Shown: piece by piece, positions 12,651-24,409 of the stretch
Numbering within the stretch: position 1 is the stretch's first letter
Layout of the letters: each line of letters begins with the position of its first letter
NCBI GenBank assembly: GCA_002794735.1
Contig: NBAZ01000013.1
Coordinates: 372,001 to 436,000 of the forward strand
Source: Pyrrhoderma lamaoense
Lineage: Eukaryota > Basidiomycota > Agaricomycetes > Hymenochaetales > Hymenochaetaceae
DNA length: 64,000 nt
Direction of reading: 5' to 3'
Notes under the pieces: generated by a model
Told to the model about the DNA's origin: nothing
Database searches by the model: none
Seen by the model: only the letters and a program-made list of their open reading frames with translations
Made by a program: the position numbers and the translations under genes

Positions 12651-13818
12651 ATGTCTATGCTAGCAAGGTTCAGAAAGACTGCAGAAAAGGCAGGAATGCA
12701 GGCAACAGCATTCATGAACAATGCGGGGACAAAGGTTGCGAATGAATCAAAGGGATTTGCACAAGGTTTCACACTTCCTGGTGAGGCTGAGAAGGCGGCA
12801 AAGATTTTACAGAGTTTTCTAGGTATGTACGCAGTAAAAGTACTCTTCCGATAACTTCATACGTACCATCACTTGTATTGCTTGCACTCATTTCTAGTAT
12901 ACACTTGATTTTTTCACGAATGAAGAACTAATATAATTCTACAGCCGATCCAGAACAACCAGAGTCAGCACTAAATGCAATTCCAAAAGCAGTTTTACAA
13001 CGTGCCCGAGGTACTGTTGATTACTTATCTCCTCTTCTGAATTTTCATAATAATTCGCTTCCCCAATCTGCCAGGGCTTGCTGTCTTCCAAGTTCTTAAA
13101 GCAGGATTCGTCTTCTCTGGGAAGGCAGGTTCAGGACTTGTCATTGCTCGTCTTCCAGATGGATCCTGGTCTGCACCTTCCTGTATCGCTACAGGAGGAG
13201 TTGGTTGGGGACTTCAAATTGGCGCAGACATAACGGATTTTGTTGTTGTACTCAATAGTGAAGATGCTGTCCGTGCGTTCTCAATGGGAGGGAACGTCAC
13301 AATTGGTGGTAACATCAGTGCTACTGCGGGCCCTATAGGAACCGGTGGGGCCGTGCAGACGGCACTGGCCCATCCTGCACCGATGTTCTCTTATTCAAAG
13401 TCAAAGGGTAAGTGTTGATCGTCTTGATTGATTGATCCTTCTTGGTAAATTTGCTTATTCAAAATACGACACTAATCTCCATTGCCTCTTTCCCCGTCAC
13501 TTCTCTGCTGCACAAAGGCCTTTTCGCTGGTTGTCGCTCGAGGGAACGGTTCTGATTGAACGTAAAGATGCTAATCGTGATTTCTATGGCTCTGCTATTC
13601 CTGCTCGGGACATTCTTGGTGGGCGCGTCCCACCACCTGAGATCGCATCTAGGCTGTATGAGATCATCGAGGCTGCGGAAGGACTTGATGAGACTGGCCT
13701 TCCAGGGGAGGCTTATATACCAAGTTCGACGGGATCACACTTACCGGTCAACTCTCAAACGGCGCAGAATCAGGTTCGCACTGTATTTGACGCCGACGAC
13801 AGGCAAGCTTTCATGTAG
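12651..13818 (+). CDS. YSC84: Ysc84/SH3YL1 family (DUF500) actin-binding protein
   Basis: Ysc84-domain proteins bind lipid and actin and work with Las17/WASP at endocytic patches. Exon 1 starts MSMLARFRKTAEKAGMQATA. Later exons contain KAVLQRARGLAVFQVLKAGF, FSGKAGSGLVIARLPDGSW, SAPSCIATGGVGWGLQIGAD, ITDFVVVLNSEDAVRAF and GPIGTGG. The last exon carries SLEGTVLIERKDANRDFYG, which completes the Ysc84 domain, and ends DADDRQAFM. There is no C-terminal SH3 domain, unlike yeast Ysc84/Lsb3; this SH3-less form is common in filamentous fungi. The near-invariant KGLFAG-x-SLEG block is interrupted by a one-base frame break at 13529-13532 (GGTT); restoring a G or T gives GLFAGLSLEG. Start supported by the fit of the N-terminus to the family. 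Confidence 0.92.
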
Positions 13819-14565
13819 AAGTAGAGAATAAAGTACTTAGTTCTAAGAGCGGTGGAATCTTAATGCTAACCTATGATGCAGTAACCGTTTTTCTTCTTCC
13901 TCATGCCTCTTCTTTTGTTAGTTCTGTACGAATAACCTTGTTTTTTATGCCCCACTTTCTCATCTACTCAATTTCTTTTTCTAATTTTGATCATGTTTGT
14001 CTATGTATGAGACTTGTCAATTATCATCCATATATTCTTAATGAATGGATTTTCATATGATGTAATGAAATCTAATCTGAAGAAATCCCGTTTTCACTAA
14101 CTCTAAGCTCAAAGAGTCACGACGTGTTTAAGTAATTCTGTCCACCATCATCTGCTAACGAGAGATTTTATTCCAATTCTTCTACTTTTCCTACATGTAA
14201 AGCGATGTCGGTATTTGCGGATTCCTTAGCAACTAGCTGTGCCTTGAGTCACAAATCTAAGCTATTTTCACTGCATGTTAATACATCAAAGCATAATTCC
14301 GTACATTGCGGTACCCCTAGATGTCCCCGTGATACGTGAAAGCATATGCTTGTTACTAAGATAGTACTGATATTCACAAGAAAACTATTATCAAGAGCTT
14401 GTCGGTATCTAATAATATAATGATTTAGAAGCATCATAGACTAACCATCAGAGGAATGCATTCGTACGGCCAGAGCCAGAGCTCATCGTCAAAATCTTCT
14501 CTGCTCACTTCTCCTGAATGAACTACCACCTTCGCATCCGCTTATAACTTCTGATAATCAGAGTT
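13819..14565. other. Intergenic region between Ysc84 and kinase genes
   Basis: About 750 bp, T-rich on the plus strand in the first half. It would hold the Ysc84 terminator and the kinase promoter. Nothing else supported. Confidence 0.5.
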
Positions 14566-17057
14566 ATGTCGACATCCACTGGCAGGACTCCGCGGCGCAC
14601 TTTGAACTCAGATGTTAAGTTTACAAGTTATTTGCCCACGCCAGAAAGCTTCCCCGGGGTCGGACTGGAAGAGGCATTTCATAACAAAGCGAAACCTAGT
14701 CCTAGTTTTAATGGCTCTTCGAAACGGACTCATTATGAGAATGATAACACTAATACATCCCGCTCCAGTAGCAGTCTAGTTGCGGATGATGTTTCCGAAG
14801 TTAACGATTTTGGAATAAGCTGCGGGGCTTGTACTAGCAATAGTCTTAGTTCTGATTTTGCGTCGGCTTGTATCGATACTATTGTTGATCATCTCCATCT
14901 CGATCCGGAAGCTCAAGCGATTGCTGATGCGCTTTCTGCTCATGCCGAGCTTGATTTGACTGGCAAAGTTTATCAGGAGAACGACAGACCCGACAGCGTA
15001 GGTGGTTACTGCGATGTCTTTCGAGGATTTTCACTGGCGCACGCTACCATCGTAGCGATCAAGCGGTTTCGGGTACACATTTACCGAGATAAATCTTTTG
15101 CTAAGGTAGGTATATGCTAGTAGTAACCCGCCTGTTTAGAGACTCTTTCCCAACCCCTCATACTTCTTTTTTTATGAATGACATAGAGTTTAGCAAGAGA
15201 ACTGGATATCTGGTCTAGACTACATCACCCGAACGTTATCCCATTACTGGGCTATACCATTGATAATAATGTTTACCCAGCCTTGGTGTCCCCGTGGATG
15301 ATCAATGGAACAATTGTTCAGTATCTGACGAAGAATCCCAAATCATGTACCTTGTCTATGGTAACTTTCTTCTCATTTCTCCACAAAGTTCAAATGTAAT
15401 GATGTGCGCTTTCTCTTTTCAAAGGTCAAAGGAATTGCAGAAGGGCTTCGATATCTACACTCAATGGGTGTCTCTCACTCGGATCTGAAGAGTGTACGTA
15501 ACTTTGTGAATCCACTGTAGAGTCTCGGGTTAATTTAGCAGATTACTAGGATAATGTGCTGGTATCATCATTAGGAGTGCCGCTACTTGCGGATTTCGGT
15601 ATATCAAGGATGGTCCTTGAGTCCCTATCGATTGAATCGAAGAGTAGCCTGAGAGGAAGTGTCCGTTGGATGGCTCCGGAATTGTTCGACCAATCTTTGA
15701 TTCCTGGATTGAAAAATCAAACCCCTCGGACTAGACAACTTCTCAAAGAATGTGCCGACATTTGGGCATTTGGTATGACAGTCTATGTAAGCTTCACTCA
15801 TTCTTGCGTAGATATCATGCGGTCTGGTTCCTGACAATAAATTTTAGGAACTTTTAACGCTCAAAAGACCTTACTACCATATACAGAATGATATCCAAGT
15901 GATGTTTGCTGTAGTCAAAGGTCGTCTCCCGAATGTCCCGGACAAGATCAGAACTGCAACCCCAGACGAACGTGCGCTCTGGGAAGTGTGTAATCGTTGC
16001 TGGACAATTGACCCTTTGAAGCGACCTTCCATCTATCAAGTGATGCGGTTATTGGAGAATACTGTGAGTTTGAGTACCGATAGTTCAAAGTCAGTGAAAA
16101 GTACTAATAAAACAACAACCAAAAGAGTCCTAACAAGAGCTCTAAAAGTGGTCATGTCAACCAACTTCCTACACCGGCTTCCTCAGTGTTCGATACTTCT
16201 GATCTTGATGAAGAAGCTGATTCATACTCTGGTTCTATAAAAACCCGGTCCTCAAAACAACGCACCACGTCCTGGCAAGGACAAATGAATATTATAAAGC
16301 GCCCGAGAGACGAGTACATGGCTCAATACATGGCTCGTCAAAAGGCTATTTCTGGCCTGTCGGCTCTTCGTCCTCCTGCCAAAGCCGAGAGCTGTAAAAG
16401 ATCTACATTTGGCTCTCTCTTACGATACAGGCCCCGGACTATACTGAAATCGAGAGCCGCCGGTGTCGTGGAAAGCAATATTGCGGTTTTCGCTGCTTCC
16501 GACGGCTGTGGTTTGCTCTCGTGGATGGGAACCACGAGGTCCTGTGTAAGAAGAAGGCGAGAGAGTCAACTCGTGGAAGATTTCCGAGGCTCAGATGTAA
16601 CGAAGGGTAAGGGCAAGGTAAAATTGCTTGGAGCAACACCCTCTGAAGAGGACTTCCCCACACCAACACTTGGTCTTGGCGAAGGATCCGCCGGTCTAGG
16701 GTCTAGCAGGTTAAAGTCAATAGCTAATGAGGGGGAAACAAATATCTTTTGTCCCGGGTTGTGTTCAGGAGGGTTACGTACTCATCGACTTCCATGAACT
16801 CAACAACTTCAAACTTGGGCTCGTTGTCAAAGAGTGAGAACTCTTGTATACTCATTGCTTGCTCATCAAACATAGAGCTCTCATTTGAAGGCGGGCTACC
16901 GTCTACCGATACAATTGGTGAATTGAATTTGGAAGAGACTGGCCGAAGGTTCTACCGTTCTCTCGAAAGAGTGAAGTGCTTAGCAATAAGCCCTGATGAA
17001 AAGAGGGGGCCTGACAAAAGAAGAACACTAAGACAACTTTTTACTAGCGTATCGTAG
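14566..17057 (+). CDS. TKL-like protein kinase with long C-terminal tail
   Basis: Residues 1-130 are Ser/Thr-rich and low complexity. The kinase domain then reads: glycine-rich loop GGYCDVFRG, catalytic Lys in TIVAIKRFR, SLARELDIWSRLHHPNVIPL (alphaC Glu), SPWMINGTIVQYL, GLRYLHSMGVSHSDLKSDNV (catalytic loop), LLADFGISRMV (DFG), GSVRWMAPELF (APE), ECADIWAFGMTVYELLTL, RCWTIDPLKRPSIYQVMRLL. The catalytic loop has HSD in place of HRD, as in basidiomycete tyrosine-kinase-like expansions that often have HGD, so it is a non-RD kinase but keeps the catalytic Lys and both Asp. An intron at 16064-16125 leads into a tail starting SPNKSSKSGHVNQLPTPASS. Near 16731-16735 (GGGGG) the frame breaks: as read, translation stops at 16797, while one added base extends it to 17057. 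The C-terminal limit is therefore uncertain. Confidence 0.88.
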
Positions 17058-17328
17058 TTTTCAAGCATTCGTTCAGGATGTTCTAAGCCATTTTCTTTTT
17101 CGATCATAAATGTGTTATCGTGTGTATGAGTGCGAATACCTCATGTCAATGAATATGTTAGAAAGTAAAGATTGGAATTAATCAGTTGATTATTGACTTG
17201 GATATGTGACGTAAGCGCATTCCTAGAGTTTCGTTGTATGCATGCTTGCACGCGCGTTTCACATTATCAATGTCATTCGGGTTAATAGTCTAAGTAAGCA
17301 TCTTTGACTCTCCCCGGTCTCTATCGTC

Positions 17329-20300
17329 ATGCAGCCCTTTTTCAGTGGTGATCCAAGGAAACAGCGCAGAATAAACCTTGGGGTGCATCTGTTGTTGCAA
17401 CTCATGAAGAGATTCTACAGAAAGCCAAGGCCATCCGGGATGAGCGTACTTTATATCGTCAACGAGAAGAAGCGGCAACCAAAATCCAAGCATCTTGGAG
17501 AGGCTATGAGGATAGAAAGGCACTGAAGGAGGACCTCATGCACAAGTTTGACGCAGATCCTACATGTATTGGTGCTATTAGGTGTTTGGTAATGCTTAAG
17601 GGCGATGAGAAGCGGTTAGCTACCTGGACCGAAAGGGTGTTGAAAGTGGAAGGTGTAGGTATGTGTTTTTGTTAGCTATCTTTTACCTGTGGGATAATAG
17701 TTAAATGCAATACTTTAAGAGAATCTAATCAAACGATTAAAGCATGAGAACAGTATAATGCTGTTATATCAATTACTCGACCAGCTTCTCAGTCTTGTGG
17801 CCCAGGATCCAAAGTAAGTAAATAGATCTCTTCTGATTTAAAATCATGCTTAACATTTTGAATGACAGTATAAGCAGCGCTGTAATGTTCTTGAGCTTGC
17901 TTAATGCCACTTTAGATCCATCCATCCTGGAGAGTAGTGCAATCATCCGCTATCTCTTACCGCGTGGTTATTATACATCATTAAAACAAGCCACAGAGAA
18001 AATAGTGGGTGCTGTAAAGTAATCATGAACGAAAGTGAAGCTAATTTACCTTTTTACAGCCTCCAGAGAGAAAGAATAACTCGCCTTCCATTCCCCTCAT
18101 AGCATCTCTCTATACAACTCCTTTTAAGGTCGTTACGGGTAATCACGAAGTTCATCAAGCATGTATTTTACAACTATTTCTTAATATTCTCACCATACCT
18201 CTGCTTCCAAACCGACTCCCTATCTCATCACTTTCCCAGTTCTCTGCATCCTTACCATACAATGATACTGATATACTTTCCTCATCGCTTCATTTATTCT
18301 CGGAATTACCAATCCAAAGTCGCATTCATCTTCTCGCAAACCTTGCGACATTTATACCTCCCCGCTATAAGCTCCTAACAACTAAATCATTAGTAACTTA
18401 CTTGAAGCTCCTCACTACGATTATAAGTGGTTTACCGGCCTCAGTGTTCAAACTCCCAACGCCGCCTGCCGACGGAAAACAAGCCTGGCCCGAAAGTGAT
18501 GACTCTGATGAAGAAGAAGCACATTTGAATGAGGAATCAACGACACTTAATGCTCCTGAAAGCATTGATATTGACGCGAAGACACGCTCACGTATTCGTG
18601 TGTTTGGATCCAGGGAACATGCTACTCAGCTTCTCGCTGCCGTTAGGAATCAGGCATTCCCAAGGGTCGATCTCTTTGTCTTCCTGACAACAGTATACTC
18701 TACACTGAACTCTTTTCGGGATGATATTCTGTCAACTTTCCTTGCATCAACAGGGGGAGGAGGTCTTGTACGTGAGCTTTATAGAGATTCGATTCGTTCT
18801 TCTCCGTTGGGGAAACTAGAAAACGACCTGAAAACGCTCAAGGACCCTGCTAATGCTTCGACTTGGCCTTTGTTCATTTTTATTGTTGACCTTTACAGCT
18901 ATGCGTTGCTGACTATGGGAGACGATGAATTCTTTGCTTCGCGAACTCAAAGGACTTCTGCAAGTCCTCATCGAAATCCTCTAACTGTCGATGAGGTCAT
19001 AGCCTTCTCAAAACAGGTGTTGAATATTGCATTTACTCTGTATTGGAGTGATGCCCTCAACTCAAGTCAGCATGTTTCGGGTACATCTCTCGCTTGGGAA
19101 ATTGTACCAGGTACATCCCTTACCTGGGAAACTGTTCGAGGAAAACTAACAGAACTGTTACAAGCAATCCATGCCAGAGAGTGAGCTCTTAGTGTTTCTG
19201 TTTCATGACTTACATGATGGCTAACTGGATCACTAGTTCGCGACGACCATTCACGCCCCCAAATCATTGGCTTTTATCGAGTCAAGTAGACATGGAAACA
19301 TTTGTCGAGGCTGCTGTGTAAGCTCATAAAAAATGACTCTATCTCCAATGCGTCACTAAACGCCATACCTTAGGTTTAAAGATATGTCTCTGACTACATC
19401 TACTGACACACTCACTCGTAGACGTGATTACTCAAAGAGATACTTGGCCAAAATATCTCCCCATCTGGGCATTCTCAATAATATTCCCTTTGCCATCCCA
19501 TTTGAGAAAAGAGTAGAAATATTTCATAGACTTATAAGGGGCGATAGAGATGATTTTCCCGGATATCGTCATGGTACACACATTGCTATCAGGAGAGAAC
19601 GACTCGCTCAGGATGGGTTTGATAAACTGAGAAATGTTGACCTGAAGGGCAATGTTGTAGTCCAATTTATCGACAAATTTGGAAACACAGAGTGAGCTAC
19701 TGTCCTACAAACACTGCTCTGGTAAAATTGATGATACTTTTTAGGGCTGGTATCGATGGTGGAGGTGTTTTCAAGGAATTCTTTACCTCACTTTGCAAGG
19801 AAGTTTTTGACACAGACAGAGGGCTTTGGCTTGCAACTAAGCAACAGGAGCTTTATCCGAATCCGCATTCTTATGCAAAAGAGGGTATGTCATTGCCATC
19901 AAACTCAATGAAGAGTGCTGTTACTCATGTTTATATTGGATAGCTTCTAATCTTGAATGGTATCGCTTCATTGGTCGTATTCTAGGTAAAGCTATGTATG
20001 AAGGAATTCTTGTTGATGTTGCATTTGCGGGTTTCTTTCTTGCGAAGGCAAGCCTCCTCGTAGTTGTCTCTGATTCGCGTTGCGGATCTAATGTTTCGAT
20101 ATAGTGGTTGGATAAACAAAGTTACCTTGATGACTTGGCTTCCCTTGACATTGAACTCTATAATGGGCTTGTTTTCTTGAAAAACTACGATGGTAACCCG
20201 GAGGATCTATCATTAACTTTTGCGGTTACTGAAGAAGGTAACATCTCTAAAATAAGTTCCTTATGCTCTACGTTACGTACTCACTACACCTTTAGAATTT

Positions 20301-21109
20301 GGTGTTACGAGAACAATCGACCTGATCCCTAATGGAAGTGCTATTCCAGTTACCCGAGAAAATCGTCTACGATACATATACGCTGTATGTCACTTCCACT
20401 TGAGCAGACAGATACGAAAGCAAAGCGACGCATTTTTTGATGGTCTCTCTGAATTAGTCGATCCTAAATGGCTTCGGTAGGTTTACGGTGTATCTGGGAT
20501 GTAAAAGATATGCTTAGCTGTTTTTACCCATTCACAGTATGTTCAACCAACAAGAATTGCAGATCCTCGTGGGAGGAGTGAACTCACCGATAGATTTCGA
20601 TGATCTTCGTAGAAACACTAATTATGGGGGCTTGTTGAAGGATGACTTACCATACGTTGAGTCATTTTGGAAGGTGTGTCCTTGGATCTTCTTATTCATA
20701 AACGTAACTAATAAATTATGTACCCCTATCTATTGTTTAGGTCCTTAATTCCTTCAATCACGAACAACGCCAAGCTTTTCTTCGGTTTGCAACTAGCTGT
20801 AGCCGCCCTCCACTCTTGTACGTTACTATTTTTACACCATGAGTTTGCTTGGGAATTGACTAAGCTATCCGAACAGAGGCTTCAAGGAGCTTAATCCGAA
20901 GTTCAATATGCGGGATGCGGGCACCGATCAGGATCGGTTACCAACCGCCAGCACATGCTTTAACCTCTTGAAGGTATGTTTCTGATTTCACCCTAAAAAT
21001 ATCGAAACATTGACCGGTATACCAGTTGCCCCTCTACAAGAGTGAAGAACTAATGAAGAAAAAGCTACTTCAAGCTATAACTTCTGGTGCAGGCTTTGAT
21101 TTATCATAG
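17329..21109 (+). CDS. HECT-type E3 ubiquitin ligase (UBE3B/UBE3C/Hul5-like)
   Basis: Starts MQPFFSGDPRKQRRINLG followed by GASVVATHEEILQKAKAIRD and an IQ-like motif AATKIQASWRGYEDRK, the N-terminal layout of the UBE3B/UBE3C/Hul5 group. The two parts are joined if one G is restored at GGGG 17380-17383. A helical middle region (about 17.6-19.2 kb) includes an acidic stretch and an in-frame 30-nt tandem duplication at 19080-19139. The HECT domain begins near RRDYSKRYLAKISPHLGILN and contains IPFEKRVEIFHRLIRGDR, AGIDGGGVFKEFFTSLCKEV, YRFIGRILGKAMYEGILVDV, DFDDLRRNTNYGGLL, RQAFLRFATSCSRPPLLGFK and the active-site Cys in LPTASTCFNLLKLP. It ends GAGFDLS, stop 21107-21109. Function: transfers ubiquitin through a thioester on that Cys; Hul5-type enzymes extend chains at the proteasome. 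Confidence 0.92.
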
Positions 21110-21212
21110 AAGGTGGTTTGTATCAAATACATTCATATATATATAATGTGTATCAATAGAAGTCATTCATCGTACTATCATGTTTGAAAGATTTAACCTC
21201 AGCTGTTACTAT

Positions 21213-21993
21213 CTAGAGAATTCCGCCAAGGAGGCCACCCAAAAGTCCGGTGAGAAGGTTAAGTCCAAGACCCCAAGGAGACCCCAAGGAGACCACCCAA
21301 AAGTCCACCGAGCCTGGATGAGGAGTTCTATTATCAGCATCTGACCTCAAGAAATGTGATTTGCTCTCTTACAAGATGTGAGGAGACTAATTAGTCCAGG
21401 AAGAAGGTCACCAAGGCCTCCTGTCAGGCCAGTCAGAGCCAGATCCATAGGGCGCATGTTAGTCGTTGTCAACACGTCAGGGAAAGCATCCTGAACAGGG
21501 CCAAGAGTAGTCGTAATACTCTGTAGTATGTGATCGGAATGAGATCTGTCTCAGTAAGGATTATTAAACGTATATACTTACACTGATAGTGTTTGCAAGT
21601 GTCTGAGCAACAGTGTCTGTGTCCACAGTCGATGGATCAATGTTCATGAGTAGTACCTGGCTATGCGCATTGTTGACGGCAACAACAATCTCGTTAAGAA
21701 GTGATTGCACCTGGATGCTTGTCGCATCCTTTGTGGTAGCAAAAGATTCTATACCAAAGACATGTTAGACAACCATTTGAATTTATATCAAGAAGCAAGA
21801 TATTCAACATACGGAGTTGAGGAAGGACCTGGTTCGTAGTTGTCTGAAGAGTCGCAAATACTCCTTGTATAGCAGCTGTTCCATCAGCACGCTTCTCCAA
21901 ATCCAAGTTTGGCTCAGCAACAGGACTTGCAAGAGCTTGATTGCCAATGACCAAGGCAAATGTCAAGAAAGATGCAACACGAGAAAAGAACAT
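21213..21993 (-). CDS. HsbA-like secreted protein, array copy 1
   Basis: Starts MFFSRVASFLTFALVIGNQA, a signal peptide ending in ALASPVAEP, followed by LEKR, a dibasic site. The mature part has the helical pattern of the hydrophobic surface-binding protein A / cell-wall galactomannoprotein family (GVFATLQTTTNQVLPQL, LLNEIVVAVNNAHSQVLLM, TDTVAQTLANTI). It then has MDLALTGLTGGLGDLLPGL and a Leu-Gly repeat tail. Four exons with the same boundaries as the next two genes. In the tail, two GGGG runs on the coding strand (CCCC at 21271-21274 and 21282-21285) each appear one base short. Restoring both gives an uninterrupted Leu-Leu-Gly-Gly repeat that ends LLTGLLGGLLGGIL at 21213 and matches the paralogs. 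HsbA proteins coat hydrophobic surfaces and recruit hydrolases; the role here is inferred. Confidence 0.75.
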
Positions 21994-23613
21994 GTTTATT
22001 AGATTGAGAAAGTGAGGTTGAGGTCGTTAGGAGATATCGAAGTTGAGACAAGAGAGCTGAATCCCTTGAGTTTTCATCGTTCAAGTCGTTGGGCTTTTAT
22101 ACATTTTCCGTCTGAGATTAGCATATTAGTCCATATTTTCATTTGTTTTCATCTTGCCAAGACAAGATTCGATTAATCACTCTCAAACAGCATTAGGCAG
22201 TTGTACCATGCTTTTTTTCATGCTTCCGAAATGATAAAAGAAAATAAAAAGCTAGACTTCTCAGAGAATCAGGTCTCATCAGGCCCCATCTTGATAATCG
22301 TGAGTAAAAATAATGCGGTTTCGAAGGGTTCCGTTGCACCGTGCGCGTTGACACACATTTGTCCCCGCCTTTGAACAAGGGTCGGAAGAAGTCGATGTTC
22401 TGTGTGAAGTATCAACGACTTTCTTGACTTCGTCATCACCGGCGAATGCAACGTCCCGAATCCCGACTACTATGTCCACGTTATAAGACTTAATGCCAAC
22501 CTTCACAGGCCAATTGGCTGGGGTAGAAGCCTAGCCCTCATGGATTTACAAATTATTTCCTCATTTTTCAGATAGATTGTGAAATGTATCGTCAATCATT
22601 TAAGGGGCCTATCTACAAAAAAAGGAGTCCGGGACATGTAGCAGAGTTCTTGCCTTTTTTGATATCTAGAGTGAAATGTTAACAGGATTGTTCTAATGCG
22701 TTTTTGCTGTGTTTTTTGCTTGTGTGGATGTAAAGACGAAGCCTCACGGAAACTTCCGGCTCCGCTTGAAGTATGTGAGAATAGTCAGCAGAGACAATCC
22801 ACTACTTCAGCGAATATCCAATCCTATCGTAACTTTGGTACTGGCTCGTGCCTGCCCCACTCGAATCCAATGAGCATCTAGACAAAGACTTAAAAACTTA
22901 ATAGCTTACCAATACGATACAAGATCTGAGCTAAAAACTGACTTGACTCCAAGGGACAGGTTCCTGACAGAATATGATCACTTCCGACACATGTTGTTGA
23001 CTTATCTCATAATACTTCTTTCCAATTGAAACACAGTTTCTCCTGCCACAGTCCTCATCCTGAAGTTACTCCAAACTACAACAACTAGCTCACCTTGCTG
23101 ATGAAGAAGGTATCTATTATTACACCCGAAACCTATGAGAGGCTGGTCTTTATAGTTTACCCGGCTCGAATGTATAAGGAAGATTATCTTAGGGATTCAA
23201 TAAAATGAGAATCAATCAGAACACAGGTGCATGTGTTGTTCCTCAACTCATTATTACTCGTTTCTAACATTTTGTCGCAAGCTTTCTAAATTTTTCTTTC
23301 CGCACAAAAGATAAATCTGACTGTATCTTCAATTCTTGCGGATACTGAAAACTCACAAAAAGATTTCTTTATAAATAGAACAAACTTTCAAGTCCCTCAT
23401 GATCAGTAACTTTCAAATATATTTCCAAGAACAACAAGTATAATTTTCAGACAGAAACTCAACATTACAAATCAAACTATCCAAGCAGCCCAAGAAATCG
23501 TAAATCATAACAAAAACCTTATGACCGAAGTATTACAATTCATTATTTATCCTTGTGGAAGCGGGGATCATAACCACTTCCATCTCGTGAAGAGGTAAGC
23601 TGACCTCTATTCT
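21994..23613. other. Intergenic region between HsbA-like copies 1 and 2
   Basis: About 1.6 kb. The first 120 bp hold the copy 1 promoter. A block at about 22195-22360 resembles the block upstream of copy 2 at 24629-24780 (shared TTAGGCAGTTGT, CCGTGAGTA-like and CCGTGCGC strings). The rest (22500-23600) shows no supported gene. Confidence 0.5.
22094..22101 (-). promoter_or_regulatory. TATAAAAG box, HsbA-like copy 1
   Basis: Minus-strand TATAAAAG about 100 bp upstream of the ATG at 21993. Confidence 0.55.
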
Positions 23614-24409
23614 TTACAGTCCACCAAGGAGACCAGTCAAGAGATTTAAGATATCGTCCAAACCCAATCCACTAAGAATGCTGCCGTCGTCTGACAAGAG
23701 TCCCGAGAGGCTAAAGAAGATGTTATTAAAAACCATTGCAAGAAGTTGCATCATCTTACAGGCCAGTGACGAGACTCAATAGATCAGGGATAAGGTCACC
23801 TAAAGTGGAGGAAAGTGTAGACGTAAGGCCAGTTAAAGCAAGGTCAACGGAACTCGTGACACCTGCAAGAACACCGGGAAGAGCGCTGTTAAGAGGGCTC
23901 AAGGTTTGAACAATATTCTAAGAATAAGAGTTAATGATTTGCTTATGGCCTACTAAAATAAAAATAGGTTTGATAAATACATACGTTAATTGTGTTGGCA
24001 AGCTCATCAGATACGGTGTCGGCATTCACAATGGAATCAGATGCGATAGGGATAGAGAGAACTTGGGCGTGGGCTGTGTTGAGAGCGACCACCATTTGGT
24101 TGACAAGCAAAGCGACAGTGAGGCTTGTGCCATTCTGGTTCTCAGCAATAGATTCTACAATAAGTCGGGGTGTCATCACACTATTAAAGGTTGGTCGTCG
24201 CGATACAATAAATGAGATCACATACGGAGCTGAGGGAGAACTACATCAGTTGTGGTCTTCAAGTTCGTAAAAACGCTCTGAATTGCGGGAGTCACATCGG
24301 TGCTACGCCCTGCCAAGTCAATCTTTGGGGCAGCAACGGGGCTGGCAATAGCAGAGCTGCCAAGAGCCAAGGCACATGTAAAGAAAGAAGCAACTCGCGA
24401 AAAGATCAT
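23614..24409 (-). CDS. HsbA-like secreted protein, array copy 2
   Basis: Starts MIFSRVASFFTCALALGSSA with signal cleavage around AIASPVAAP. Exon 1 ends after TTTDVVLPQLR. Exon 2 encodes ESIAENQNGTSLTVALLVNQ, MVVALNTAHAQVLSIPIA and ADTVSDELANTIN. Exon 3 encodes LPGVLAGVTSSVDLALTGL and GDLIPDLLSLVTGL. Exon 4 encodes LLSGLLSDDGSILSGLGLDD and ends ILNLLTGLLGGL, stop 23614-23616. The protein is about 195 residues, in the size range of HsbA/galactomannoprotein family members. Exon phases match copies 1 and 3 and no frame break is seen in this copy. There is no Cys in the mature part, so it is not a hydrophobin. Confidence 0.8.

Noticed and set aside
18120..18129. CArG-like CCTTTTAAGG
   Set aside because: Lies inside the HECT gene; treated as a chance match.
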